Assembly (NCBI GenBank): GCA_937894335.1
Contig: CALCRU010000006.1
Span: 1 to 17,195, forward strand
From: an uncultured Treponema sp.
GTDB lineage: Bacteria; Spirochaetota; Spirochaetia; Treponematales; Treponemataceae
DNA length: 17,195 bases
Direction of reading: 5' to 3'
The stretch's first letter is position 1. The number at the start of each line of letters is the position of its first letter. Shown here in pieces: positions 6,811 through 14,326 of this stretch. Position numbers and translations under genes: made by a program. Under the pieces are notes generated by a model. It saw nothing but the letters and a program-made list of their open reading frames with translations. It did not search any database and was not told the DNA's origin.

Positions 6811-8301
6811 ATGAGCAAAAGGATTGTTCCGGTTTTTTTCGTGCTAGTGGTGGCGGCTCTTGCGGTTGTGTTCATAGCACGCACATATTTAAAAGATTCC
6901 GCTCCAGAAGTAACATCTTCCCGAGTTGTTGCTCCACAGGTTACGGTGCGTTCGGAACAGTCCTCATCAGATTCATTTGTAATGAGTGACGACACACCCC
7001 TTACTTCTTTGGTCTCTTTAAAAAATGACGAAACTCTTTTGAGCATAGTGAGCATGGACTTTAACGGCGACGGTTACGAAGACCAGGTTAACTCAATCCG
7101 TACTGCTTCAAGTCCTTACATTCAGTTGCTTGTGGGACTTTACAATCCTGGCTCAGGACGATACGACCGTTCCGCTCTGATTGCAACTTCTGTTACCCAG
7201 GTGCGAACTTTTACATACACTGGAATGGATTTGACTGGCGACCACAGAACTGCTCTTGTGTATCAGGGCTTTACCGAAAACGGAAACTCCGTGCTTGCGG
7301 CATATTTTATTACTGGTACGGGAGAAAGCGCCCGTCTTGTTCAGATTGCGTCATTTGAGGCTGACGGAACAATTTATGTCCAGCAGGTAGACCGTTACGA
7401 TGCATACGAAAGAAGTCAGGCAACTGGTGCCAGCTATCCCATTTGGGTTTACAGCACTGACACTCAGTCTGCAAACAATGACCAGCTTCAGACTGAATAC
7501 GACTGGAACGCTTCTGCAGGACGCTACACTCAGGTTTATCAAAGGCGCGAGGCTGGAGTTCGTCTTGCAGCCCGTGAGTTTGAACGAATACAGGACGGCA
7601 CTGTAGAAACATTTTCCGCTTTTCTTAACGGACTGTGGCATAAAACCGACGCTTCCTCTGATGACTTTTACATCTTCTTTGATGACGATGCAATGGAAGT
7701 GATTTTCTTTCAGGACGAAACTGAAGAAGTTTATACATGGGTAAGTTCAAACCTTCGCAGAAACGGCATGTACCTTACAGCAGTGAATCAGGGAATAGAA
7801 AATTTGCAGAGGCGTGTTGATGTTTCTCTTCGCTTAATAGACACTGTAAACATTCGCATACAGGATGATCTTCGTATGCTTATTGGAGAAAATTCTACAT
7901 GGGATGGAGAGTACAAGAAAGTTTCCCAGTCAGCGGTTTTAAAGACTCCTTCTACAGAATCTTCCGCTACCGACTTTGTGGACGCTCTTGTTCAGGGTGG
8001 TGAATGGGCTTCTGCAGACGGAACAAAATTTTCATTTAGCAAGGGTAAGTACTTTGCCGAGGGAGACTCTATTTCTGATTCTGGAAGCTATACTCCCCTT
8101 GAGGCTTTTGGCTCTCCCTACATTCAGCTTCGTTCTCAGAATGCAGACTCTCTGCTTACGGGAACATACAGGCTTTCATACGGTCCTGTAGATTCTTCAT
8201 CAGCTTCTGCAGCGTCTTCCGTTATAATGTTGCAGCCCTGCAGACTTACTCCTTCCGAAGAAGAAAGTCTTGAGGCTTCCCCCCTTATGCTGACCAGATG
8301 A
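6811..8301 (+). CDS. Pallilysin/Tp0751-like envelope protein with FG-GAP-like and beta-barrel regions
   Basis: A 496-aa exported or membrane-anchored protein with one hydrophobic segment (about 5-23) and no lipobox cysteine. Residues 76-150 carry FG-GAP-like motifs, including a calcium-loop-like DFNGDGYED (83-91) and DLTGDHRTA (140-148). Residues 270-370 resemble the C-terminal lipocalin-like barrel of T. pallidum Tp0751. Shared features as I recall that protein are the opening L-x-GLW, the FFD strand, the ..RRVDVS strand, the RMLIG strand and the closing WDGEY. A second barrel-like module may follow (395-470, GGEWASADGTKFSF). Tp0751 has an HEVIH metalloprotease-type motif; the aligned stretch here is LRLIDTVNIR, with no HExxH anywhere, so protease activity is not supported. 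It begins 4 bp after argD with only AGGA nearby, so it is probably an operon tail gene. Adhesin or surface roles are inference. Confidence 0.72.
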   Translation: MSKRIVPVFFVLVVAALAVVFIARTYLKDSAPEVTSSRVVAPQVTVRSEQSSSDSFVMSDDTPLTSLVSLKNDETLLSIVSMDFNGDGYEDQVNSIRTASSPYIQLLVGLYNPGSGRYDRSALIATSVTQVRTFTYTGMDLTGDHRTALVYQGFTENGNSVLAAYFITGTGESARLVQIASFEADGTIYVQQVDRYDAYERSQATGASYPIWVYSTDTQSANNDQLQTEYDWNASAGRYTQVYQRREAGVRLAAREFERIQDGTVETFSAFLNGLWHKTDASSDDFYIFFDDDAMEVIFFQDETEEVYTWVSSNLRRNGMYLTAVNQGIENLQRRVDVSLRLIDTVNIRIQDDLRMLIGENSTWDGEYKKVSQSAVLKTPSTESSATDFVDALVQGGEWASADGTKFSFSKGKYFAEGDSISDSGSYTPLEAFGSPYIQLRSQNADSLLTGTYRLSYGPVDSSSASAASSVIMLQPCRLTPSEEESLEASPLMLTR

Positions 8302-8321
8302 GTTATTTCTTAGAGCTTGGC

Positions 8322-10535
8322 CTATATGCTTTCTAGATGAACTAGGTGACTATGAAAGTCTCCTTGCTGACGGTTAAGGAGTAGTCCTCCGTTCATCAGA
8401 GTGCTTCCGCTCCAAATGCCTCCATCGCTTTTGCTTCCCATGCTGTCAAGAATTGTTACCCTGTAGTGCCTTGATTCGTCCAGTCCCCTAAGAAGAACTT
8501 TTTGCCCATGAAGGTTAGGATGGTTTAAGACATGCACAACTGTAAGAAGGGCTTCGCTTTTGTCTTTTTTTATTACGCACCATGCATCCCATTCCTTGTT
8601 TTGCGAATAAGATGCAATGCGGTAATAGTCTCCGCTTTGTATTAGCGTTCCGTATTTTTTGTAAAGACCAACTTGTTCAGGAATTAAGGCTCTGTCTTCC
8701 TGAGAAATTTTTGTAATGTCCAGTTCGTAGCCGAAAGTTCCTGCAAGGGCAACAAAGCCTCTTGTTCTAAAGGGGGTTGTTCTTCCGCAAGCGTGATTGG
8801 GACAGGTGCTTACATGTGCGCCTATTGCAGACAGTGGATAAACTAGGGCTGTTCCTTCCTGAATAAGAAGACGCTCTATTGCGTCAGTGTCATCGCTGCA
8901 CCATATCTGTGGACTGTAGTAAAGCATGCCAGCATCAAATCTTGCTCCTCCGGCGGAACAGTTTTCCAAAAGCAGATGGGGAAATTCCGTAACAAGTTTT
9001 TCCTGCAGGGCGTAAACTGCAAGCACATAGCGGTGAAAGAGTTCCCCTGAATTTTCAGAGTTAAGAAGAATGCTCCCTGCATCGGTAAGGGGGCGGTTCA
9101 TGTCCCACTTTACATATTCTATGTTTACGCTTTTTAAAATGCTGCTTATTCTTTCGTACACATAGTCGCAGACTTCCTGCCTTGTAAGGTCAAGCACATA
9201 TTGGGCACGGCTTAGAGCTGCTTTTCTTCCTTGTATGCAAAGAGCCCAGTCTGGATGTGAACGGTAAAGGTCGCTGTCTGGAGAAATCATTTCTGGTTCA
9301 AACCAGATTCCAAATTTAAGTCCAAGAGAATTTATTTTTTCAACAAGGGGTTTTAGTCCACCTTTTAATTTTGTTTCGTTTACAAACCAGTCGCCCAAAG
9401 ATGACTCATCGCTGTTTCTTTTTCCAAACCAGCCGTCGTCCATAACAAGCATTTCTATGCCGTTTTTTGCGGCCTCTTTTGCAATGTCCAAAAGTTTTTT
9501 TTCGTCAAAGTCAAAGTATGTCGCTTCCCAGTTGTTAATCAGAACTGGGCGTATCTTGTTTATGTATTCTCCCCGTATAAGGTGATTCCGCCATGTGTCG
9601 TGAAAAGTGCGGCTCATCTTTCCCAGTCCTTCGTCTGAATACACAAGAACTGCTTCTGGTGCCGTAAAGGATTTTTTTGCTTCCAGTTTCCATGCAAAGT
9701 TTTCGCTGTTTATTCCAGTTACGGCTCTTGTTGTTTCAAACTGATTTACTTCTGCCTGTGAAATGAAGTTGCCTGAATAGACAAGTGAAAGTGCATAAAC
9801 TTCGCCCTGACTATAGTCTGCATTTTTTGAGGCAAGAGCAATAAAACTGTGCTGCTGCTGGCTTGTTTCTCCTCTAAGGGAAGAGACAGAAACTTTTCCG
9901 TGAAGCAGGGGAGTCCTTTCTATGTGTCTTTCTCTGGCCCACGAACCGTTAAGCGAAATAAAGTCAAAATCGGCTCGGTCAATGTCAAGACATGCGGAAT
10001 AGACTTTTGTAAGGGTAAGTGTCCTGTCAGAATTGTTTGTTATGGTTACGCTTCGTGCAATGGAATCAAGACCTTTAAAGATTGAATAGTATAGGTCTAC
10101 GGAAAGTGAAAGTACTTTGTCTTCGCAGTGTATGATTAGAGTCTGGCATCCGTCGCCCTCTGTTGTTGCAGGAAGCCCTTTTAGTTTAGGCTTTGAATTT
10201 ATTATTTCGTAAGATACATAGGACAGTTTAACGGCACTCTGTCCTCTTTCGTTTTTTACATTCAGGCAGCTTTCCCTAAAGTCTCCTATTCCTCCTGTGG
10301 AATATTCAAATCGGCAAGAGTCGTAGAAGGCAACCCTGTCTCTTTCGTTTTTTGACGGCAAAAAGGGATGTTCGTCTGTGCGCAGAAGGTGCTGAAGATT
10401 GTCTTTTGCGCACAGTTTTTTTCCGTAGTGGATGTGGGTTACAAATCCTTCTGTATCAGTAATGCCAATGTAATATCCCGTGCTTTCTGTTTCTATACAG
10501 AAGACTCTGGATTCCGCACTGAATGTAATGGGCAT
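8322..10535 (-). CDS. Alpha-galactosidase, glycoside hydrolase family 36
   Basis: A 737-aa enzyme of the usual full GH36 length for the AgaA/RafA-like bacterial type. It removes terminal alpha-1,6-galactose from raffinose-family sugars or galactomannan fragments. An N-terminal beta-supersandwich (about 1-320) precedes the TIM barrel with NNWEATYFDF (334-343) and LVMDDGWFG (363-371). The nucleophile is Asp478 in YVKWDMNRP, and the acid/base is Asp548 in CSDDTDAIERL. There is no signal peptide, so it acts in the cytoplasm on imported oligosaccharides. It starts 2 bp after the lipoprotein stop with a weak ribosome binding site, so its translation is probably coupled. The 3' end converges on the pallilysin-like gene with only 20 bp between the stops and no obvious terminator there. 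Confidence 0.95.
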   Translation of the reverse strand: MPITFSAESRVFCIETESTGYYIGITDTEGFVTHIHYGKKLCAKDNLQHLLRTDEHPFLPSKNERDRVAFYDSCRFEYSTGGIGDFRESCLNVKNERGQSAVKLSYVSYEIINSKPKLKGLPATTEGDGCQTLIIHCEDKVLSLSVDLYYSIFKGLDSIARSVTITNNSDRTLTLTKVYSACLDIDRADFDFISLNGSWARERHIERTPLLHGKVSVSSLRGETSQQQHSFIALASKNADYSQGEVYALSLVYSGNFISQAEVNQFETTRAVTGINSENFAWKLEAKKSFTAPEAVLVYSDEGLGKMSRTFHDTWRNHLIRGEYINKIRPVLINNWEATYFDFDEKKLLDIAKEAAKNGIEMLVMDDGWFGKRNSDESSLGDWFVNETKLKGGLKPLVEKINSLGLKFGIWFEPEMISPDSDLYRSHPDWALCIQGRKAALSRAQYVLDLTRQEVCDYVYERISSILKSVNIEYVKWDMNRPLTDAGSILLNSENSGELFHRYVLAVYALQEKLVTEFPHLLLENCSAGGARFDAGMLYYSPQIWCSDDTDAIERLLIQEGTALVYPLSAIGAHVSTCPNHACGRTTPFRTRGFVALAGTFGYELDITKISQEDRALIPEQVGLYKKYGTLIQSGDYYRIASYSQNKEWDAWCVIKKDKSEALLTVVHVLNHPNLHGQKVLLRGLDESRHYRVTILDSMGSKSDGGIWSGSTLMNGGLLLNRQQGDFHSHLVHLESI

Positions 10536-10537
10536 GA

Positions 10538-11326
10538 CTAGCGCTCGGGAAGTGAAGCAAAGTCTATCCAGTCAATCAGAACTGGAACATCAAGATTGCT
10601 TCCTACAGATTTACCCTGAACGGTAATGTCAAAACTCTTTGCCCTGTTGAAGGGTGATGCGTTTGAAACATCGAATGTGCCTGTTTTTCTTCCAAGATAG
10701 AATGTCTGGTGGCCAAGGTTGATTGTAACTGTTTTCCAACCTGTTCCAAAGTCTTGGAAAGAAACATCCTTAAGAATGCCTTCCAGTCTTGCAACATTTC
10801 CGTTTACATCGGTAACTTGAAAGTTGATTATTCCGTTAAAGCTGTCATCGTTGTTGTATGCAAGTTCCATGGGAATGTACATGCGTACCCTGATGATTGA
10901 CTGTGAAATGTTCTGGGGATTAATTCCGTTGTCTGAAATGTCAAAGGAAATTGTGTTGACTGAATCGTCTTCGTCCAGCTTGAGGTTTGCCGCAATAATC
11001 TTGTCGTCTTCAGAGTCTTCAAGAAGTACAGCAGATTTTTGTGTCACATTTGCAGAACCCTTTAAAAGCCTTACGCTGATGTCGCCGTTCTGCACATAGT
11101 ATTCGCCCTTTGCAACTGACCATGGGGCATTGTGGGCGTTTGCAAAATTTGCCGTAACAAGGGATTCTTCTAAGTCAAGTTTATATGCTTCGGCAAGTGC
11201 TTCTTTGGGGATTGCGTCTATGCCTGTAGCCGTTGAATTGTTGTAACCGAGTTTTTCTGTGGTAGAGCAGGAACAGAGTGCAGCCGCCGCTAAAACCGCT
11301 GTTGTAAAAAATACGCTTCTTTTCAT
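10538..11326 (-). CDS. Lipoprotein with a predicted beta-sandwich (carbohydrate-binding-like) domain
   Basis: A 262-aa protein with a lipoprotein signal: MKRSVFF, a hydrophobic stretch, then LCSC, with Cys20 as the likely lipidated residue. The mature part is rich in beta strands and reads like a jelly-roll: RVRMYIPMELA, INFQVTDVNG, then GTGWKTVTINLG and IDWIDFASL near the end. Such folds are common in carbohydrate-binding modules, and the tight linkage to an alpha-galactosidase supports sugar binding at the cell surface, but I recognise no specific family. GGAGG lies 7 nt before the start. Only a weak promoter candidate (TATAGT) is visible upstream on the minus strand. Confidence 0.75.
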   Translation of the reverse strand: MKRSVFFTTAVLAAAALCSCSTTEKLGYNNSTATGIDAIPKEALAEAYKLDLEESLVTANFANAHNAPWSVAKGEYYVQNGDISVRLLKGSANVTQKSAVLLEDSEDDKIIAANLKLDEDDSVNTISFDISDNGINPQNISQSIIRVRMYIPMELAYNNDDSFNGIINFQVTDVNGNVARLEGILKDVSFQDFGTGWKTVTINLGHQTFYLGRKTGTFDVSNASPFNRAKSFDITVQGKSVGSNLDVPVLIDWIDFASLPER

Positions 11327-11464
11327 CTAAGAGCCTCCATCTCTTACTATAACACATTATCTAAATAAATGTAACTGACCAAAAAATTACATTCTGTAAT
11401 TTCTTAATCGTAAGCTTTTAAGAAAATGCCGCAACATTCGTGCCACTCTCTTTTTTAGGTGGAC
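11327..11464. other. Divergent intergenic region with two inverted repeats
   Basis: The gap lies between the lipoprotein gene (minus) and the aroF leader (plus). AAATTACA at 11384-11391 and TGTAATTT at 11395-11402 form a perfect palindrome with a 3-bp centre. TTTCTTAA at 11400-11407 pairs with TTAAGAAA at 11418-11425. Either may be an operator for the lipoprotein/alpha-galactosidase pair. No gene is seen. Confidence 0.45.
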
Positions 11465-11493
11465 TTGACAGACATGGAAAATGATGTTACTAT
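11465..11493 (+). promoter_or_regulatory. Consensus sigma-70-type promoter of the aroF-tyrA leader
   Basis: A perfect TTGACA (11465-11470), a 17-bp spacer and TACTAT (11488-11493). Transcription should start near 11500, giving a leader of about 200 nt before aroF. This leader contains the peptide and terminator described next. Confidence 0.85.
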
Positions 11494-11514
11494 GCATAGT
11501 AGGAAAACACAACA

Positions 11515-11583
11515 ATGAACATGAAGGCATACTTTTACTTTAGCTTTTATTATTTCTCTTCACCCAAGCGGAGGTTTCGCTAG
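11515..11583 (+). CDS. Tyr/Phe-rich leader peptide (attenuator peptide) of aroF-tyrA
   Basis: A 22-codon frame from ATG 11515 to TAG 11583, with AGGA about 10 nt upstream. After MNMKA it reads YFYFSFYYF and then SSPKRRFR. Nine of 22 residues are aromatic (four Tyr, five Phe), and eight of those fall within nine consecutive codons (6-14). This composition just before a strong intrinsic terminator and the first enzyme of aromatic synthesis is the hallmark of an attenuation leader like those of pheA or trp operons. The peptide itself probably has no function; its translation reports charged tRNA-Tyr and tRNA-Phe. No tryptophan codon is present. Confidence 0.88.
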   Translation: MNMKAYFYFSFYYFSSPKRRFR

Positions 11584-11659
11584 AATGCGACTGTTGTGTT
11601 ACCGCCAGTAAAGGTAATTGCAAGGAACCTTCCGCAAAACGGAAGGTTCCTTTTTTTTT
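11568..11659 (+). terminator. Attenuator: intrinsic terminator with competing antiterminator
   Basis: The terminator stem is a perfect 13 bp, AAGGAACCTTCCG (11622-11634) with 11640-11652, loop CAAAA, inside a run of nine T ending at 11659. A competing pairing exists between GCGGAGGTT (11568-11576, within the last codons of the leader peptide) and AACCTTCCGC (11626-11635), nine pairs with one bulge, which would destroy the terminator. A ribosome stalled at Tyr/Phe codons 6-14 leaves 11568-11576 free, so read-through occurs. A ribosome reaching the stop covers it, so termination occurs. The mechanism is inferred from the pairing geometry. Confidence 0.85.
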
Positions 11660-11699
11660 ACCCAAAACAGATTTTAGAATAAAAACAAGGAGGCTCAAA

Positions 11700-12731
11700 A
11701 TGATTATTATTCTAAAAAAAGGCGTCCCTAAAAATCAGATTATGGATTTTGTAAAGGATGTGGAAAAACTTGGCGTAGGCGTTCAGCTTAACGAAGGAAC
11801 ACAGACTGTTCTTGGACTTTTGGGAGACACTTCAAAAATAAATCCCCGGGACTTTCTGGTTAACGACATTGTAGAAGGTGCAGAAAGAGTTTCGGCCCCT
11901 TACAAAATGGCAAGCCGTTCCTTTCATCCAGAAGACAGTATTATAACCGTAGGTGCAAATCAGCAGGGGGTAACTCCTTGTACCATTGGAGACGGAACTG
12001 CAGTTGCCCTTATTGCAGGCCCCTGCTCAGTAGAAAGCGAAGAGCAGATTATGAGTGCCGCCATGGCAGTAAAAAAGGCTGGTGCTAGAATTTTAAGAGG
12101 CGGTGCCTTTAAGCCAAGAACTTCTCCCTACAGTTTTCAGGGACTGGGAAAGGAAGGCATAGACCTACTAATTAAGGCAAAGAAAGAAACAGGACTTCCT
12201 ATCTGTTCAGAAATTATGGATTTGGGAAAACTTGATCTCTTTGCAGATGTTGATCTGATTCAGGTTGGAGCGCGTAATTTTCAGAACTTTGATCTGCTTA
12301 AGGAACTGGGCAAGGCTAAAAAACCGATTCTTTTAAAGAGGGGACTTTCTGGAACCATAAACGAATTTTTAATGTCGGCGGAATACATAATGGCAAACGG
12401 AAACGAGGAAGTAATTTTGTGCGAAAGGGGAATAAGGACATTTGACACCTACACCCGTAACTGCCTTGACTTAAGCGCCGTTCCCTTCCTTCACAAAGAA
12501 ACCCATCTGCCGGTAATTGTTGACCCTAGCCATGCATGCGGAATTAGGTGGATGGTTCCTCACCTTGCAAAAGCCGCAGTTGCCATTGGTGCCGACGGTT
12601 TGGAAGTTGAGGTTCACTGCAATCCCGAAAAGGCTTTGAGTGACGGTTCCCAGCAACTTACTCCCGCACTTTTTGAAGAACTTACAAGAACACTTTCTAG
12701 AATTGCGGCTGTTGACGAACGCACGCTCTAG
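11700..12731 (+). CDS. aroF: 3-deoxy-7-phosphoheptulonate (DAHP) synthase, class I-beta with N-terminal regulatory domain
   Basis: A 343-aa first enzyme of the shikimate pathway, condensing phosphoenolpyruvate and erythrose 4-phosphate. Residues 1-70 form a ferredoxin-like regulatory domain starting MIIILKKGV, as in the T. maritima enzyme, where it binds Tyr (and Phe). The TIM barrel follows, with AGPCSVES (106-113), LRGGAFKPRTSPYSFQG (132-148), LLKRGLSGT and VDPSHACG. Full length for the class. The ribosome binding site AAGGAGG is 6 nt before ATG. It lies behind the Tyr/Phe attenuator and 26 bp before tyrA, so control is expected at both enzyme and transcript level by the same end products. 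The symbol is used in the general sense; aroG or aroA(G) are equally used for this class. Confidence 0.95.
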   Translation: MIIILKKGVPKNQIMDFVKDVEKLGVGVQLNEGTQTVLGLLGDTSKINPRDFLVNDIVEGAERVSAPYKMASRSFHPEDSIITVGANQQGVTPCTIGDGTAVALIAGPCSVESEEQIMSAAMAVKKAGARILRGGAFKPRTSPYSFQGLGKEGIDLLIKAKKETGLPICSEIMDLGKLDLFADVDLIQVGARNFQNFDLLKELGKAKKPILLKRGLSGTINEFLMSAEYIMANGNEEVILCERGIRTFDTYTRNCLDLSAVPFLHKETHLPVIVDPSHACGIRWMVPHLAKAAVAIGADGLEVEVHCNPEKALSDGSQQLTPALFEELTRTLSRIAAVDERTL

Positions 12732-12757
12732 CGTTACTGTAAGGCGTGGGGTAAAAG

Positions 12758-13642
12758 ATGAAAAAACTTAACGAAATGACATACGGAATCGTGGGCGTGG
12801 GACTTATGGGCGGTTCTCTTGCAAAGGCCATTAGGCAGAATGTTCTGGGGACTCCCGGCGCTAAGGGAAAAATTTTTGGCTGCGATATAAACAAATCCTC
12901 CTTGGAAGAAGCCAGAAATTCTTTTGTAATAGACGAAGCCTTTACCCTTGACCAGGTGGACATGATGCTGTGCGACTGCGATTTTGTGTATGTCTGTCTT
13001 TACCCTGACGCCACAGTGCGCTTTCTTTGCCAACACAGGGCGGCCTTTAAAAGGGGAGCCATTGTTTCTGACATAAGCGGAGTTAAGGCCAACCTCTTTA
13101 AACATCTGGACGAAATTCTTCGTGAAGACACTGACTTTATTCCCGGTCACCCCATGGCAGGAAACGAAAGAGAAGGATTTTCTTATTCATCAGGTTCGAT
13201 TTTTAAAAACCATAATTACATTCTAATGCCGCTGGAGCAGAACAGAAGTGAAAGTGTGGAACTGTTTAGGCTCCTTATTGCAGAAATGGGATTTACTCGG
13301 ATTGTTACGGCAGATGCCCACATTCATGATCACAAAATTGCATTTACTTCTCAACTGTGTCATGTAATTGCTTCGGCCCTTGTTGATAGTGCGGAAGACA
13401 CAAGCGTTACCGCATTTGGAGGTGGAAGTTTTGAAGACCTTACTAGAATTGCCCTTATAAATGCCCCCCTTTGGACTGAACTTTTTCTTGCCAACAAGGA
13501 GGAACTTCTGTCTCACATAGGTGCATTTGAGTCTTCCCTTGGGGAGTTGAAGAAACTTATTGCAGAAAACGATGCAAAGGGACTTGAGGCCTATCTTTCC
13601 CAAGTTAGGCAGAAACGCAGCCAGATGACTTTAAAGGCTTAG
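12758..13642 (+). CDS. tyrA: Prephenate dehydrogenase
   Basis: A 294-aa cytoplasmic NAD(P)-dependent enzyme that oxidises prephenate to 4-hydroxyphenylpyruvate for tyrosine. The Rossmann motif is GIVGVGLMGGSLA (10-22), followed by SDISGVKANLF, the substrate-binding PGHPMAGNEREG and the catalytic-region helix HDHKIAFTSQLCHVIA. The signature GGSFEDLTRIA lies near the C terminus. It has no chorismate mutase or ACT domain, so tyrosine control probably rests on the attenuator and on DAHP synthase. An arogenate-using variant cannot be excluded. Purine-rich GGGG precedes the ATG. No terminator is visible after the gene; the apt promoter begins 10 bp beyond the stop. Confidence 0.92.
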   Translation: MKKLNEMTYGIVGVGLMGGSLAKAIRQNVLGTPGAKGKIFGCDINKSSLEEARNSFVIDEAFTLDQVDMMLCDCDFVYVCLYPDATVRFLCQHRAAFKRGAIVSDISGVKANLFKHLDEILREDTDFIPGHPMAGNEREGFSYSSGSIFKNHNYILMPLEQNRSESVELFRLLIAEMGFTRIVTADAHIHDHKIAFTSQLCHVIASALVDSAEDTSVTAFGGGSFEDLTRIALINAPLWTELFLANKEELLSHIGAFESSLGELKKLIAENDAKGLEAYLSQVRQKRSQMTLKA

Positions 13643-13652
13643 GAATTTACCG

Positions 13653-13681
13653 TTGACCGCCGTCTGCAAAAGGCATATACT
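13653..13681 (+). promoter_or_regulatory. Promoter of apt giving a leaderless or near-leaderless transcript
   Basis: TTGACC (13653-13658), a 17-bp spacer and TATACT (13676-13681). The expected start of transcription, about 6-8 nt after the -10, falls at 13687-13690, directly before or within 4 nt of the apt ATG at 13691. There is no Shine-Dalgarno sequence between the -10 and the ATG. Confidence 0.75.
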
Positions 13682-13690
13682 TGTCTTACT

Positions 13691-14233
13691 ATGAACAAAG
13701 ATTTTGAGACATTGGACAGTGTTGTAGGACGCATTCCTGACTTTCCCAAGCCGGGAGTCCTCTTTTACGACATTACTGGAATACTTCGCCATCCTGAGGC
13801 ATTTAAGTACTGCATAGACCGCATGGTTGAAATCTACGGTAGCAAGAAAATTGACGCTGTTGCGGGAATCGAAAGCAGGGGATTTATTTTTGCGGCCCCC
13901 TTTGCAGAACGCATGGGAATCCCCCTTATCCTTATTCGCAAGAAGGGAAAACTTCCTGGTAAAACTTATTCCTGCAAGTATGCCCTAGAGTATGGCTCTG
14001 CAGAAGTTGAGGTTCACTGTGCCGACATTCAGAAGGGACAGAACATTCTTCTTATAGACGACCTTATTGCCACAGGCGGAACCCTTAAGGCTGCCTGCAA
14101 TCTGGTGGAGCAGGGTGGTGCTACCGTAACCGATGTCTTTGGCATTATAGGGCTTCCCTTCCTTAACTACGAGAAGGCACTTTCTCCACTTACGGTTACT
14201 ACACTTGTAAACTATTCATCCGAAAAGATGTAG
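13691..14233 (+). CDS. apt: Adenine phosphoribosyltransferase
   Basis: A 180-aa type I phosphoribosyltransferase that salvages adenine plus PRPP to AMP, in the cytoplasm. It shows IPDFPKPGVLFYDIT (15-29), AGIESRGFIFAAPFA (58-72), IRKKGKLPGKT (83-93) and the PRPP loop ILLIDDLIATGGTL (119-132). Length is normal for the family. The ATG at 13691 is the only start that keeps the conserved N-terminal region, and it lacks a ribosome binding site, consistent with leaderless translation. It is placed between tyrA and gap, each with its own promoter, so it is likely a single-gene unit, with some read-through from tyrA possible. Confidence 0.95.
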   Translation: MNKDFETLDSVVGRIPDFPKPGVLFYDITGILRHPEAFKYCIDRMVEIYGSKKIDAVAGIESRGFIFAAPFAERMGIPLILIRKKGKLPGKTYSCKYALEYGSAEVEVHCADIQKGQNILLIDDLIATGGTLKAACNLVEQGGATVTDVFGIIGLPFLNYEKALSPLTVTTLVNYSSEKM

Positions 14234-14261
14234 GGTAAATTAGGGGAATCAAATTCGCCTA

Positions 14262-14290
14262 TTGAATTTATTGCAAAAAAGCGGTATATT
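14262..14290 (+). promoter_or_regulatory. Promoter of gap
   Basis: TTGAAT (14262-14267), a 17-bp spacer and TATATT (14285-14290). The -10 is flanked by a small inverted repeat GCGG/CCGC (14281-14284, 14293-14296). The leader is about 30 nt and carries AGGAG (14316-14320) six bases before the gap ATG. Confidence 0.75.
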
Positions 14291-14326
14291 TGCCGCATAA
14301 TCTTTCTATAAAGATAGGAGTTTTTT

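Noticed and set aside
7827..7866. Zinc-protease active site in the pallilysin-like protein
   Set aside because: The stretch aligned with HEVIH of Tp0751 reads LRLIDTVNIR, and no HExxH occurs anywhere in the protein.
11500..11660. T-box or metabolite riboswitch upstream of aroF
   Set aside because: The region is short, is occupied by a translated Tyr/Phe-rich frame, and shows no T-box sequence or known aptamer core by eye; translation-based attenuation explains it better.
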